This document shows positions 51,823 to 60,753 of a stretch of DNA of 64,000 nt, one piece after another. Where the stretch lies: the NCBI RefSeq assembly GCF_014206945.1, contig NZ_JACHON010000010.1:1-64000 (forward strand). The letters are read 5' to 3'. The stretch is from Gracilibacillus halotolerans (GTDB taxonomy: Bacteria > Bacillota > Bacilli > Bacillales > Amphibacillaceae). Position numbers and translations under genes: made by a program. How positions within the stretch are numbered: position 1 is the first letter of the stretch; the number at the start of each line of letters is the position of its first letter. Under the pieces are notes generated by a model that had not been told where the DNA came from, made no database searches, and saw only the letters and a program-made list of their open reading frames with translations.

Positions 51823-53811
51823 ATGAGTGTAACAATGAAGGACGTTGCTGATATCGCCGGTGTATCAATTGCAACCGTTTCACATGTGATTAATAAGACA
51901 AGATACGTAAATCCAGAACTTGTTAAAAAAGTAGAACAAGCCATTTGGGATTCAGGTTATATTTCCAAGCTTAATAACAAAAAATTAAGCCAATATAAAA
52001 TAGGAAAAGCATCTGAAATCGCGTTAGTTATTCCAAGCACGAACAATGATTTTTATTGCCGTTTGGTAATGACTATTTCTCATTTGTTGAATGATGAAGG
52101 ATATGTATTATCCACTTATTTATCCGATGAAAATTATTTAAAAGAAAAGCACATATTAAATGAGTTAATTTCCAATCGGAGAATTGCTGGAACAATATTA
52201 GTTCCAACTTCTAATGATTTCGATGATTATGAAAAATTAGTGAAATCGAGGTTACCATTTATTTTTCTTGAAAAAACATTCAAAAATAAGGAAGTAAGTG
52301 TAGTATATTCCGATAATACTGATGCAATTTATAGGAGTACGAAACATCTTATTAAGTCTGGTCACGAAAACATTGCTTTGTTACTAGAAAAAAGAACAGA
52401 AAATTCATATGATGAATATATAACTGGTTACAAGAAAGCACTAGAAGAATATAATATCCCTTTTAGAAACCAATACATTATTCCAATTAATTCTAAGAAC
52501 CTCACATATGTTGATGAAATAAAAAGTTTATTAAAAAGTAAAATTTCTACTGCATATATTACGGGCTGTAATAACCTCACTCCTAAATTTTTAGAATGTG
52601 TAGACGAACTTGGTATTCAGTATCCAAATGATATTTCAATAATTGGTTTTACAGATAACGAATGGTGTGAGAGAATTTCCCCACCCCTAACAATGTTAAA
52701 ACATAATACTCAAGAATTATCAGAAAAGGCGACTGAGATGATTTTAAAGAAAATTGAACATAACTCTTTAAATGAGAATGAAAGTGTATGTATTCCTATC
52801 GATTTGACAATAAGAAAATCTACTCAAAATATCGCTCGAGGGCCATTTGGCGAAATGACCGTAAATCCAGAACAAAATGTTCTAACTGAAGAAGAGATCG
52901 AAAAGCTTAATAATAGTAATTTTAAAGTAGCGATTTCGTTTCATTATAGTGGTGACAAATGGACCAAATTACACGAACAAGCTATAAAAGAAACAATGAA
53001 CAGATATGGAATACATTTATTATCCATTACTGACGCTCATTTTGATCCCGAACTTCAGATAACACAATTGGAAAGTTTAATTATGCAAAAACCTGATGCG
53101 ATTATAGCTCTTCCAACTGATGAAGTACAAACAGCACAAAAGTTTAAAGAAATTTCAAAAAAGACTAAGCTTATTTTATTAAATAATATGCCATCTAGTT
53201 TTGAACCAAATGATTACGCTTGTTGGATATCCGTAAACGAAAGAGAGAATGGGCAGAACGCAGCCAAGATATTGGTTGATCATTTTAAACACAAAAAAAC
53301 AGCGAAAATAGGAATGATCACACATGGAACACCTTTTTTCGCCACGAAACAGCGTGACTTTTTTGCTGAACAAACTTTAAAAGAAAATGAAAATATTAAT
53401 ATTGTAGCACGTAAGGATTTCCTGAAAATTGATAATACTTATGATGTTTGTAAAAATATGATTCTAGAAAATCCTGATATCGAAGGAATATATATCACTT
53501 GGGAAAGACCTGCTCTCAAAGCAATTAAAGCATTAGAAGATATGAATCGTGAAGATATAGTTGTATCAACAACAGATTTGGATTATGATATTGCATCTTA
53601 TCTAGCAAAAAAGAAAATGGTTATTGGCATCAGTTCACAAAGACCTTTTGAACAAGGTACAGCGGTCGCCATTGCTACAGCTAAAGCTCTCTTAGGTAAA
53701 AATGAATATAAGTCCATTGGCGTACCACCATATACTGTGACACAAACTAATTTACCAAAAGCATGGAGAGAATTAATAAAGACAGAGTTTCCAGATTTTA
53801 AAAATAATTAA
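51823..53811 (+). CDS. LacI-family regulator fused to a second sugar-binding domain (662 aa)
   Basis: Residues 1-50 are a LacI HTH (MKDVADIAGVSIATVSHVINKTRYV). Residues ~60-335 are a normal LacI sensor (IALVIPSTNNDFYCRLV, GTILVPTSNDFDDYEKL, DISIIGFTDNEWCERISPPLTML). LacI proteins end there, but this one continues with ~320 residues homologous to the neighbouring ABC binding lipoprotein (48041): VAISFHYSGDKWTK, SITDAHFDPELQITQLES, PDAIIALPTDEVQTA, VSTTDLDYDIASYLAKK, YTVTQTNLPKAW. No signal peptide or membrane segment is present, so both sensors are cytoplasmic. ATG 51823 has AAGGGGGC. It is divergent from the sugar operon and probably controls it and itself. Confidence 0.92.
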   Translation: MSVTMKDVADIAGVSIATVSHVINKTRYVNPELVKKVEQAIWDSGYISKLNNKKLSQYKIGKASEIALVIPSTNNDFYCRLVMTISHLLNDEGYVLSTYLSDENYLKEKHILNELISNRRIAGTILVPTSNDFDDYEKLVKSRLPFIFLEKTFKNKEVSVVYSDNTDAIYRSTKHLIKSGHENIALLLEKRTENSYDEYITGYKKALEEYNIPFRNQYIIPINSKNLTYVDEIKSLLKSKISTAYITGCNNLTPKFLECVDELGIQYPNDISIIGFTDNEWCERISPPLTMLKHNTQELSEKATEMILKKIEHNSLNENESVCIPIDLTIRKSTQNIARGPFGEMTVNPEQNVLTEEEIEKLNNSNFKVAISFHYSGDKWTKLHEQAIKETMNRYGIHLLSITDAHFDPELQITQLESLIMQKPDAIIALPTDEVQTAQKFKEISKKTKLILLNNMPSSFEPNDYACWISVNERENGQNAAKILVDHFKHKKTAKIGMITHGTPFFATKQRDFFAEQTLKENENINIVARKDFLKIDNTYDVCKNMILENPDIEGIYITWERPALKAIKALEDMNREDIVVSTTDLDYDIASYLAKKKMVIGISSQRPFEQGTAVAIATAKALLGKNEYKSIGVPPYTVTQTNLPKAWRELIKTEFPDFKNN

Positions 53812-54031
53812 TACCTTTTATTAGTAGTTTTAACTTCCCCACCTTGAAATATGAATTGACCACAAAGAGTTAGACAAGTAAATTTTATTAAGCAACTTGT
53901 TGGCCATGAGTTCGGTATTGTTATATCGGGCTCATTCTTTTAATTTTCCCTTAATTAGTTTAATATTATATCCCGAGTTCGATAGTAAAGTATATAGAAA
54001 AATCCCCACCACTGTTTTCACCAATTAAGAT

Positions 54032-54170
54032 TCATTGCTTGATCTCGTTTATCTTTCGCTGAATTTTTCCATATTCTTTTTTCCAACGGTAATAAGTTGA
54101 TCGTGCAACTTCGAGACTCCTTTTAATGTAACTAAGCCGTTAGCTAATATCTGTCCATCCAATAGAAACA
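54032..54170 (-). pseudogene. Fragment of an HTH protein of transposon or phage type
   Basis: On the minus strand a broken frame reads GWTDIS, a stop, then SYIKRSLEVARSTYYRWKKE and YGKIQRKINEIKQ before a stop. The RSTYYRWKK helix is typical of HTH segments in transposases and phage proteins. It is too short and damaged for a family call. Inverted GAGTTCGGTA-type repeats lie nearby (53907-53990). The 53.8-54.6 kb gap contains only such remnants. Confidence 0.35.
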
Positions 54171-54369
54171 CTCCTATGATTAGTATGCAGTACAATTATA
54201 CTATATATAATTGGGGTTTTAAGGTTATGTTAGAATAAATATCTTAGGGTTAGAAAACTTCTCTTTTTTTCTAGATCAAGCAAGAGTCCAATCTCCTCAC
54301 ATAAATCCGTATTTCGAATCTAAATATAACCCCACATTCACTTCGTCATACTCATACATCACTTCTTGC

Positions 54370-54533
54370 CTAAAGTAGCTGTTGATTTATATGAGATTAT
54401 GGATCGTTTAGGTCATCAGGATGATGAGACAACAAGAAGAGTCTCTTCACATAACTGAAGGAAGGAAACAAGAAGTAGCTGATAAATTTAGTAAGTTGAT
54501 GGGGGATCTTACTAGAAAGCAAAACGTTTCATA
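54370..54533 (+). pseudogene. C-terminal remnant of a tyrosine recombinase
   Basis: The plus strand reads DLYEIMDRLGHQDDETTRRV, then needs a frame change to continue YLHITEGRKQEVADKFSKLM and end at TAG near 54533. LGHQDDETTRRVYLHIT is the His/Tyr active-site segment of phage-type integrases. The rest of the gene is missing. A second such remnant is at 59121. Confidence 0.65.
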
Positions 54534-54638
54534 GCATTTCGCTTTCCATCTACATATTTATTCAAATAATATTGGATATTGATATAAACTTTTTTCAAAA
54601 TTCTAATTGAGGTATCGCAATTTTTGAAGATTTAACTC

Positions 54639-55025
54639 CTATTTTTCTTTATATAACATGGTCATAAAGAAAAATACGATATAACTAATTAGTAGAGTAA
54701 CGCCACCACCAATATATAAAGGTAATGTCGCACCTGTTGGCAATTCAATTGGCCGCACCATGTATAGCCACATCCCTAATGTCAATCCAACAGTACCAAT
54801 AACCGCACTCCAGACCTGTACAGTCGCTAAAGTTGATTTCTTTGTTTGAAAAACTTTATAGTAAACCGCCCATGCATAAAGACTTAACCAACCGACGACT
54901 AACACGTGTGCATGTACTGGACGAAAGGCATAAGAACCCGTTCCCGCCATGTGCGCGCCAAGTATTGCTCCTAGCAAACCAAAAAAAGCTGCAAATCTTA
55001 GTAGTAATGTACTATAATTACTCAT
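54639..55025 (-). CDS. Small four-helix heme-copper-oxidase subunit I-like membrane protein
   Basis: A 128-aa protein with four membrane segments (about residues 8-26, 35-57, 68-88, 100-123). GAHMAGTGSYAFRPVHAHVLVVGWLSLYAWAVYYKVF resembles the first heme-ligand region of cytochrome c oxidase / NO reductase subunit I (HAHVLVVGW). Full-size oxidases are 450-800 aa, so this cannot be a complete oxidase; it may bind heme or serve as an accessory. AGGAGG precedes the ATG. HssR-like direct repeats lie 54-73 bases upstream, matching those before hrtB, so it is probably heme-induced. The homology rests on the one motif. Confidence 0.7.
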   Translation of the reverse strand: MSNYSTLLLRFAAFFGLLGAILGAHMAGTGSYAFRPVHAHVLVVGWLSLYAWAVYYKVFQTKKSTLATVQVWSAVIGTVGLTLGMWLYMVRPIELPTGATLPLYIGGGVTLLISYIVFFFMTMLYKEK

Positions 55026-55078
55026 TTCAATAACCTCCTATTTTTGCTATCTCTCCTTCCTCTATAATGTACGATTTG

Positions 55079-55098
55079 AATATGAACAGTTGATGAAT
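55079..55098 (-). promoter_or_regulatory. HssR-like direct repeat before the oxidase-like gene
   Basis: On the minus strand ATTCATCAACTGTTCATATT contains TTCAT twice, 11 bases apart, matching the GTTCATATT-NN-GTTCATATT repeat known for HssR in staphylococci. GTAATCAT precedes it, as at hrtB. Confidence 0.65.
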
Positions 55099-55116
55099 AA
55101 ATGATTACAATACGAG

Positions 55117-56499
55117 CTACTGATTTTTCGGTAACCATACACTAAAAATCGTGTGGTTCTCTTTTGTGTTATCTACACGAATTTGCCCACCGTGCAATTT
55201 GATAATCGTCCAAACAATCGATAAACCAAGTCCCGTTCCTTCAATCGTCCTTGTTCTTGCTGAATCTGCCCGGTAAAACCTATCAAAAATCCTTTCAATC
55301 TCGCTATTTGATAAAGTGATCCCGGTATTTTCAAAGGTAACGACAACCGATTCTTCGTTTTCTTCGATTGCTAGTTTGATACTTCCATAAGGTTGATTAT
55401 ATTTCAGTGCATTGGACAATAGATTATCCCAAACCATATGAAGTAAAGTAGGATCTCCGATAATCTCTATATCCGGAAAAGTATAGCTAAGCATGATATT
55501 TTTCTCATTTATTTGCCATTGATAATTTCGTACTAATTCTTTTATTTGTTCGCCTATATTGAAATGCTTTTTCTTCATTAAATTATCACTACGATCTAAA
55601 GAAGCAAGTACTAATAATTGTTCCGTTAAATTGGATAACCGGTTAATTTCATCATTTATAACCGCCGTATACTCGGCTCTTGCTTTCTCATTGTTCGTCT
55701 CTATTTTCAAGAGATTCGTATACCCTTTAATATTTGATAAAGGGGACTGGATATCATGGGAAATGTTCGAGATAAATTCCTTTCTTACATCATCTAGTTG
55801 CTCTATTTTTTTTGCCATTCGTAAAAAGCTTTGCGAAAGTTCACCTAGTTCATCCTGACGATTCGTATCGAGTTTAACCTGATAATCACCATCTGCAAGA
55901 GATTTTGTTGCAGCTGTTAATTGGGATATCGGCTTCACTTGATATTTCGTACTAAAAACAACGAAAACGATACTTAAAATAATGGTCAACATAAGGATCG
56001 CTCCAAATAAAAAATGCACCTCGTTGAAAAGCAGTTTAATATCAGGTCTCATAAAAAGCGCATAACTTTCCGAGTTATGTGTTACTGGAATACCAATTGT
56101 ATTTTGTAATTCATTGGCGAAAAAACCAGTCACAAACGTTTCTTGAGGAAAATGAAGAATACCATGATACATTTCACCATTTAAAACAAGCTTTTTCTTA
56201 TCATCAGAAAGACTTTTATCACGAAATTCCGCCCCAAAAAATTGTTCTTTCCCTTGATTATCAACTAAATATAGTTGATGTCCGGTGGAAGCTATCGTTT
56301 CCAAATATTCCTGCAAATTGATTTGCGGATTATCTTCAATATATGAAGTGACTGACTGTGCAATCATGGTGATCTTTTCATCGTTCTCTGGTTTTAATTT
56401 TTGTTGGTAATACGAATTGGAAATAATAAAAGCAAGAATACTACTCAAAATCATAATCGCAATTGTTCCGACAACAAATTTCACATAAAGAGTTTTCAC
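55117..56499 (-). CDS. hssS: Heme-sensor histidine kinase HssS-like
   Basis: A 460-aa kinase with two membrane helices (about 9-28 and 164-186), an extracytoplasmic domain of ~130 residues, HAMP, H-box KEFISNISHDIQSPLSNIKGY, N-box DNLLSNALKYNQPYG, FENTGITLS (G1) and GTGLGLSIVWTIIKLHGG (G2). Length and topology match HssS. Pairing with HssR and HrtAB genes supports heme-stress sensing. Its start overlaps hssR by 4 bases. It is the last gene of the block. Confidence 0.85.
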   Translation of the reverse strand: MKTLYVKFVVGTIAIMILSSILAFIISNSYYQQKLKPENDEKITMIAQSVTSYIEDNPQINLQEYLETIASTGHQLYLVDNQGKEQFFGAEFRDKSLSDDKKKLVLNGEMYHGILHFPQETFVTGFFANELQNTIGIPVTHNSESYALFMRPDIKLLFNEVHFLFGAILMLTIILSIVFVVFSTKYQVKPISQLTAATKSLADGDYQVKLDTNRQDELGELSQSFLRMAKKIEQLDDVRKEFISNISHDIQSPLSNIKGYTNLLKIETNNEKARAEYTAVINDEINRLSNLTEQLLVLASLDRSDNLMKKKHFNIGEQIKELVRNYQWQINEKNIMLSYTFPDIEIIGDPTLLHMVWDNLLSNALKYNQPYGSIKLAIEENEESVVVTFENTGITLSNSEIERIFDRFYRADSARTRTIEGTGLGLSIVWTIIKLHGGQIRVDNTKENHTIFSVWLPKNQ

Positions 56500-57179
56500 G
56501 TGTGATTTACCTCCAGTAGATAGCCTACTCCACGTATGGTTTTAATTTGAAAATCATCGGTCAATGTTGAGAAGCGTTCCCTTATTCTTTTAATATGAAC
56601 ATCTACAGTCCGGTCATCCCCTTCATAATCAAAGCCCCATATTTGTTCAATGAGCTGTTCTCTCGAAAATACTTGCATCGGTTTGGATAATAAATAATAT
56701 AAAAGTTCAAATTCCTTTAAAGGTAAAATGATTGTTTGATTATCAATTTGAACTTCATAATTATTTTTATTTATCGTTGTATTTCCGACTTTGATTATTA
56801 GTTCTTTTGGTTGGTTATGGTAAAGGCGCAATAAAGCATTTATACGTAAGATGAGTTCTTTTGGTTCGAATGGTTTAACCATATAATCATCTGCGCCCGA
56901 TTGAAAACCCTCTTCTTTATCATCCAGTTGATTTTTAGCTGTTAACAGAATCACTGGGATATTATACTGCTCTCTGATTTTCTTTGTAAGTTCAAAACCA
57001 TCAATAAACGGCATCATAACGTCAACGACTGCTAAATGAAGTGTTTGGTTCCTAAAAGCCTCTAAAGCTTCGATGCCATCTTTTGCTTGTATGACATGAA
57101 AACCTTCTTTTGCTAAGTGGATATTTACTAGTTTTAATACATTAATATCATCATCAACAATTAAAATATTTGTCATCAT
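56496..57179 (-). CDS. hssR: Heme response regulator HssR-like (OmpR family)
   Basis: A 227-aa regulator: TNILIVDDDINVLKLV, phospho-Asp in HLAVVDVMMPFIDGFEL, VILLTAKNQLDDKEEGFQSGADDYMVKPF, then a winged helix (LPLKEFELLYYLLSKPMQVFSREQLIEQIWG, DVHIKRIRERF, IKTIRGVGYLLEV). ATG at 57179 behind AGGGGTT replaces the longer open frame from 57266. It has its own promoter (57211-57239) and presumably binds the repeats at 59061 and 55079. Confidence 0.88.
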   Translation of the reverse strand: MMTNILIVDDDINVLKLVNIHLAKEGFHVIQAKDGIEALEAFRNQTLHLAVVDVMMPFIDGFELTKKIREQYNIPVILLTAKNQLDDKEEGFQSGADDYMVKPFEPKELILRINALLRLYHNQPKELIIKVGNTTINKNNYEVQIDNQTIILPLKEFELLYYLLSKPMQVFSREQLIEQIWGFDYEGDDRTVDVHIKRIRERFSTLTDDFQIKTIRGVGYLLEVNHT

Positions 57180-57210
57180 CTTAACCCCTATAAATCGTTT
57201 CATTATTAAA

Positions 57211-57239
57211 ACTATACATATTGAAGCAGCCACATGCAA
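57211..57239 (-). promoter_or_regulatory. Promoter of hssRS
   Basis: On the minus strand TTGCAT (57239-57234), 17 bases, TATAGT (57216-57211), ending about 32 bases before the hssR ATG. This would give basal expression of the two-component genes independent of hrtBA. Confidence 0.65.
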
Positions 57240-57278
57240 TCTCGGAGGTTGCAAATCAAGTACCAAATAAAGCTGTCA

Positions 57279-57977
57279 TCAATATACACCTGCAGATTCC
57301 TCTTTAAATACGACACCATCTCTCATATTGATAACGTGATCTGCGTAAGTAAGCATTTCTTCATCATGCGTAACCATTAGTGTAGTAACTTTCTGCTCCT
57401 TGGTTAAATTACGAATTAATGTCATCACATCTTTTGATCTTTTTGAATCGAGACTTGCAGTTGGTTCGTCTGCAAAAAGAATTTTAGGTTGGTGGATCAT
57501 TGCACGAGCAACTGCAACTCTTTGCTTTTCTCCACCTGACAATGAAGATGGATATGCTGTTTTTCGGTGATCCATTTCTACTAATTCTAGGATTCGCTCG
57601 ACCTCTCTTACTCGGTCTTTTTTGACTAATTTTGATTCAGCTATATCTAACATAAGCATCAATTGTTCTTCAACAGTAAGAAAAGGAACAAGATGTGCGA
57701 ATTGAAAGACAAAGCCAAACTCTTTTGCCCGTATTTTCCGAATTTGTTCTTGATTCAATGCATTTATGTTTTCCCCTTCGAAAATAATCTTGCCTTCTGA
57801 TGCATTTTGAAGCCCTGCTGCAATGGTAAGTAACGTACTTTTACCGGAACCTGATGCACCTACTAATGCTGTTATTTCTCCCTCTTTAAGAGTAAGACTA
57901 ATTCCTTTTAATATTTCTTCCTCTACTTCTCCATTAGTAAATGATTTCTTAACCTTATCCATAGTAAATATCGACAT
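57279..57977 (-). CDS. hrtA: Heme exporter ATPase HrtA-like
   Basis: A 232-aa ATPase with Walker A GASGSGKST, EFGFVFQFAHLVPFLTVEEQL (the AHLVP segment is typical of HrtA), LSGGEKQRVAVARAM, ILFADEPTASLDSKRS and MVTHDEEMLTYAD. ATG at 57977 with AAGGAGAGG is chosen; the open frame to 58076 overlaps hrtB. It begins one base after the hrtB stop, so the two are co-translated. It should power export of excess heme or a related toxic molecule. Confidence 0.88.
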   Translation of the reverse strand: MSIFTMDKVKKSFTNGEVEEEILKGISLTLKEGEITALVGASGSGKSTLLTIAAGLQNASEGKIIFEGENINALNQEQIRKIRAKEFGFVFQFAHLVPFLTVEEQLMLMLDIAESKLVKKDRVREVERILELVEMDHRKTAYPSSLSGGEKQRVAVARAMIHQPKILFADEPTASLDSKRSKDVMTLIRNLTKEQKVTTLMVTHDEEMLTYADHVINMRDGVVFKEESAGVY

Positions 57978-57978
57978 C

Positions 57979-59013
57979 TTATACCTCTCCTTGTTGAATT
58001 GCTTGTAATGGCTCGACCTTCTTAATTTGTATGCCTGATATTGTCGAACCAATGAACCCAGTAATGAGGAACACAACAGACAATTGTACCGTTGTCTCCA
58101 TCGTTAAATTAAAAGGCATCCCTTCAGGTGCAATTCCATTAAAAACTTGACTAATTACAGCGGACAGTACAAGTGAAATAAATGTAATGAATAGCATTTG
58201 TGTCCACATCATTTTAAATAAATCACCTGTTTTTAACCCAATTGCTTTTAAAATACCGTACAGGCCAATTTTTTGAACATTCATCATGTAGAAGAAAATT
58301 CCAAATAACATACCACTAATGATAACTAAAAACCATACAATCATATTTAAAGACATCTGTTCTGCACTATAACTCGGAATGGTATTGAGGAATTCTTGAT
58401 TTGTAAATGATTGCAAGCCAGCAATTTCAAAAGAAGATTCTCCTTCTGGAATAAAGGCTAGTTGCATTTCTTCTACTCGATACATTTCTCGATAGTTGTC
58501 GATATTAATATAGGCAACAGGTGCATGACTAAATTTCTTCTGGTCAACAAAACCTTTGACAATAAATTCACCACTAAATTGATTATTTGTTAATACATCA
58601 CCGACTTGAATGCCTTCCCCCTCAAACGAGCGATCCAAAATGACCTCCCCTGCTTCAACATGATTAAATAAATCTGAACCAGTTGAAGTTACAAAAGCAA
58701 CACTATGCTGTTTCTCATTACCATCATTCATAAAACCCATTTGAATTGAGAAAACACTTGCATCCTCTCGCTCATTTAACAACTTTTTCTCGGTACCTCT
58801 ATCTATTCTTGACATATTATACATTTCATCTGCATCTTCACTCATAAAAATATGTCCCTCTGGTAAATCTTTAATTAATGACGCATTGTCTGCTGATAAT
58901 CCATTTGCTAAACCTGAAATAATAAAGGTTAGTAAACTAACAAGAAAGACAATTGACCCTAATATAATAAATCTCACTTTACTATTCTTAATTTCCCTCC
59001 ACGCTAGCTTCAT
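57979..59013 (-). CDS. hrtB: Heme exporter permease HrtB-like
   Basis: A 344-aa FtsX-type permease with four membrane segments. KLAWREIKNSKVRFIILGSIVFLVSLLTFIISGLANGLSADNASLIKDLPEGHIFM matches the start of staphylococcal HrtB. A periplasmic domain of ~200 residues (GEVILDRSFEGEGIQVGD) follows, then YGILKAIGLKTGDLFKMMWTQMLF. GGAGGGAC precedes the ATG. First gene of hrtBA; an HssR-like direct repeat lies 50-70 bases upstream. Confidence 0.88.
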   Translation of the reverse strand: MKLAWREIKNSKVRFIILGSIVFLVSLLTFIISGLANGLSADNASLIKDLPEGHIFMSEDADEMYNMSRIDRGTEKKLLNEREDASVFSIQMGFMNDGNEKQHSVAFVTSTGSDLFNHVEAGEVILDRSFEGEGIQVGDVLTNNQFSGEFIVKGFVDQKKFSHAPVAYINIDNYREMYRVEEMQLAFIPEGESSFEIAGLQSFTNQEFLNTIPSYSAEQMSLNMIVWFLVIISGMLFGIFFYMMNVQKIGLYGILKAIGLKTGDLFKMMWTQMLFITFISLVLSAVISQVFNGIAPEGMPFNLTMETTVQLSVVFLITGFIGSTISGIQIKKVEPLQAIQQGEV

Positions 59014-59060
59014 TGCTCATGTCCCTCCACACTTTTTAATCAACTCTAGAATATACCCTG

Positions 59061-59080
59061 TATATGAATAGACAATGAAC
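59061..59080 (-). promoter_or_regulatory. HssR-like direct repeat before hrtB
   Basis: On the minus strand GTTCATTGTCTATTCATATA has TTCAT twice, 11 bases apart, as in the HssR binding repeat. Distance to the hrtB start (about 48-67 bases) fits activation from just upstream of the -35. Confidence 0.7.
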
Positions 59081-59120
59081 AGATGATTACATTTTAATGC
59101 TTGATATTCAAAAATAAATG

Positions 59121-59271
59121 AGATATAAAAAAAATAGAACTCTCATCCATGAGCTAGAACAAATTTTGGACAGACTTGGCCAATCAGATGACCAAATTAC
59201 CTAAGATGTATATCCTGACATAACGGAAGAAGTGAAAAAGAAGCTTCCCAAAAGTATACTCAACTTTTGAG
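59121..59271 (+). pseudogene. Second C-terminal remnant of a tyrosine recombinase
   Basis: The plus strand reads RYKKNRTLIHELEQILDRLG, QSDDQIT, an in-frame TAA, DVYPDITEEVKKKLPKS and then a stop. It aligns with the integrase C-terminal LGHSDD-T-YLHITEEVKK pattern, with the His and the catalytic Tyr region degraded. It overlaps the brnQ terminator. It is diverged from the copy at 54370. Confidence 0.6.
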
Positions 59272-59279
59272 AAGCCTCA
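59229..59279 (-). terminator. Terminator of brnQ
   Basis: On the minus strand GAGGCTTCTCAAAAGT pairs with ACTTTTGGGAAGCTTC and is followed by TTTTTCACTT. Confidence 0.75.
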
Positions 59280-59307
59280 ATTAATTATCCGCAAAGTTAA
59301 CAAAATG

Positions 59308-60636
59308 TTACTTATTCATTTTCTGAACAGCCGAGCTACTCTGTTCATAGCTAAAAATCTTATCAACGACGTAACCGATCAAAGCCCCTACAATTGCTGG
59401 TACAATCCAGCCTAAACCGAGATCAAAGAATGGTACGAATCCAATCAGCTTTGCGAATCTGTCTAGATTAAATCCAAGAATTGTTAATACATCATAAGTC
59501 GCATAAACTAATGTGAACGCAACAGAAACACGATACATTGATTTCCCTCTACCAATCACTGGTTGCAAGAGGGAAAGAACCATGAGAACAATCGCATTTG
59601 GATAAATAAATACGAGTATCGGAACAGCGATGTCTAAGATAATACTTAGTCCAAGACTTGTAATAGCGAATCCAACGATACTGAGAATACGTACATAGCC
59701 TTTATAGCTAAGTCTCGGATATAAACCATGGAAAAAGCTTGCACTCGCATTAATTAGACCGACACAAGTTGTTAAACAAGCAAGAATCACAATGACACTA
59801 AACAACAAATTACCCGTATTACCAAACAATAATTGGGACGCGGCTGTTAAGACTTCTGCACCATTCGTTAACCCTTGAGTTTGTGGCATAACCGCTCCAA
59901 TCCACCCCAAACCGATGTAGACAGCTGCGAGTCCTGTCACTGCAATGACTCCAGCACCGACACTTCCTAAAATTTGCTGTTTCTTCGACTTAATTCCATA
60001 ATCTTTAAGCGCATTAATTACAACAATTCCAAAAGCGATTGCTGCAACAGCATCCATTGTAAAATACCCTTCAATGAAACCCGTAACAAACGGATTTACT
60101 GCATATTTCTCCGTTACTGGGCCTGTTGTACTTTCCAATAGGTAGAAGGCACGTACAAATAAGATTGCAAGAGCTACGAGTAAAATTGGTGTAAGCCACT
60201 CACCGACCATTTGAACTAACTTTTTAGGATTTAGACAAATATAATAAGTGACACCAAAGAATACAGCAGCAAACAGAATGAGCAGTAATGTTGCCTCTGT
60301 TTTAACAAACTGTTGCACCCCTAATTCATAAGCCACATTCGCCGCTCGAGGAATAGCATAAAACGCACCGATAGAAAGATAGATTAGAATTGCAAATAAA
60401 ACTCCAAATACTTTATGAACGCGACTTCCAATCATCACTAACCCCCCATCAACTGTCACAACAGCAAGTACAGCGATAAATGGAAGGATCACCCCAGTTA
60501 TCAGAAATCCAACCATAGCCGGAGTAAAATTGCCTCCTGACTCCAAACCTAGCAGCGGCGGGAAAATTAAATTTCCGGCACCGAAGAATAATGAGAATAG
60601 CATTAAACCTGTAAAGAATACCTGTTTCTTACCCAT
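59308..60636 (-). CDS. brnQ: Branched-chain amino acid transporter
   Basis: A 442-aa, 12-segment permease of the BrnQ/LIVCS family. QVFFTGLMLFSLFFGAGNLIFPPLLG, GLVMIGSRVHKVFGVLF, IGAFYAIPRAANVAYELGVQQF and GFIEGYFTMDAVAAIAFGIVVINALKDYGI are diagnostic. It imports isoleucine, leucine or valine with Na+ or H+. ATG at 60636 with AGGAGTGG is chosen over the longer frame from 60723, which has no family counterpart. A T-box leader with an apparent ATC (Ile) specifier controls it. Confidence 0.95.
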   Translation of the reverse strand: MGKKQVFFTGLMLFSLFFGAGNLIFPPLLGLESGGNFTPAMVGFLITGVILPFIAVLAVVTVDGGLVMIGSRVHKVFGVLFAILIYLSIGAFYAIPRAANVAYELGVQQFVKTEATLLLILFAAVFFGVTYYICLNPKKLVQMVGEWLTPILLVALAILFVRAFYLLESTTGPVTEKYAVNPFVTGFIEGYFTMDAVAAIAFGIVVINALKDYGIKSKKQQILGSVGAGVIAVTGLAAVYIGLGWIGAVMPQTQGLTNGAEVLTAASQLLFGNTGNLLFSVIVILACLTTCVGLINASASFFHGLYPRLSYKGYVRILSIVGFAITSLGLSIILDIAVPILVFIYPNAIVLMVLSLLQPVIGRGKSMYRVSVAFTLVYATYDVLTILGFNLDRFAKLIGFVPFFDLGLGWIVPAIVGALIGYVVDKIFSYEQSSSAVQKMNK

Positions 60637-60753
60637 TGTTTCCACTCCTAATCTTGATTTAATTTTACATGCTAAAATGGCAAATCGGAACAGAGAGTAA
60701 GTGGATGCGAAGCAATTATCCAACTAGATTCAGCGCCTGAATAGATCTAAAAA

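Noticed and set aside
53907-53990. Terminal inverted repeats of an intact insertion sequence
   Set aside because: Imperfect GAGTTCGGTA-like repeats are close together without an intact transposase or target duplication.
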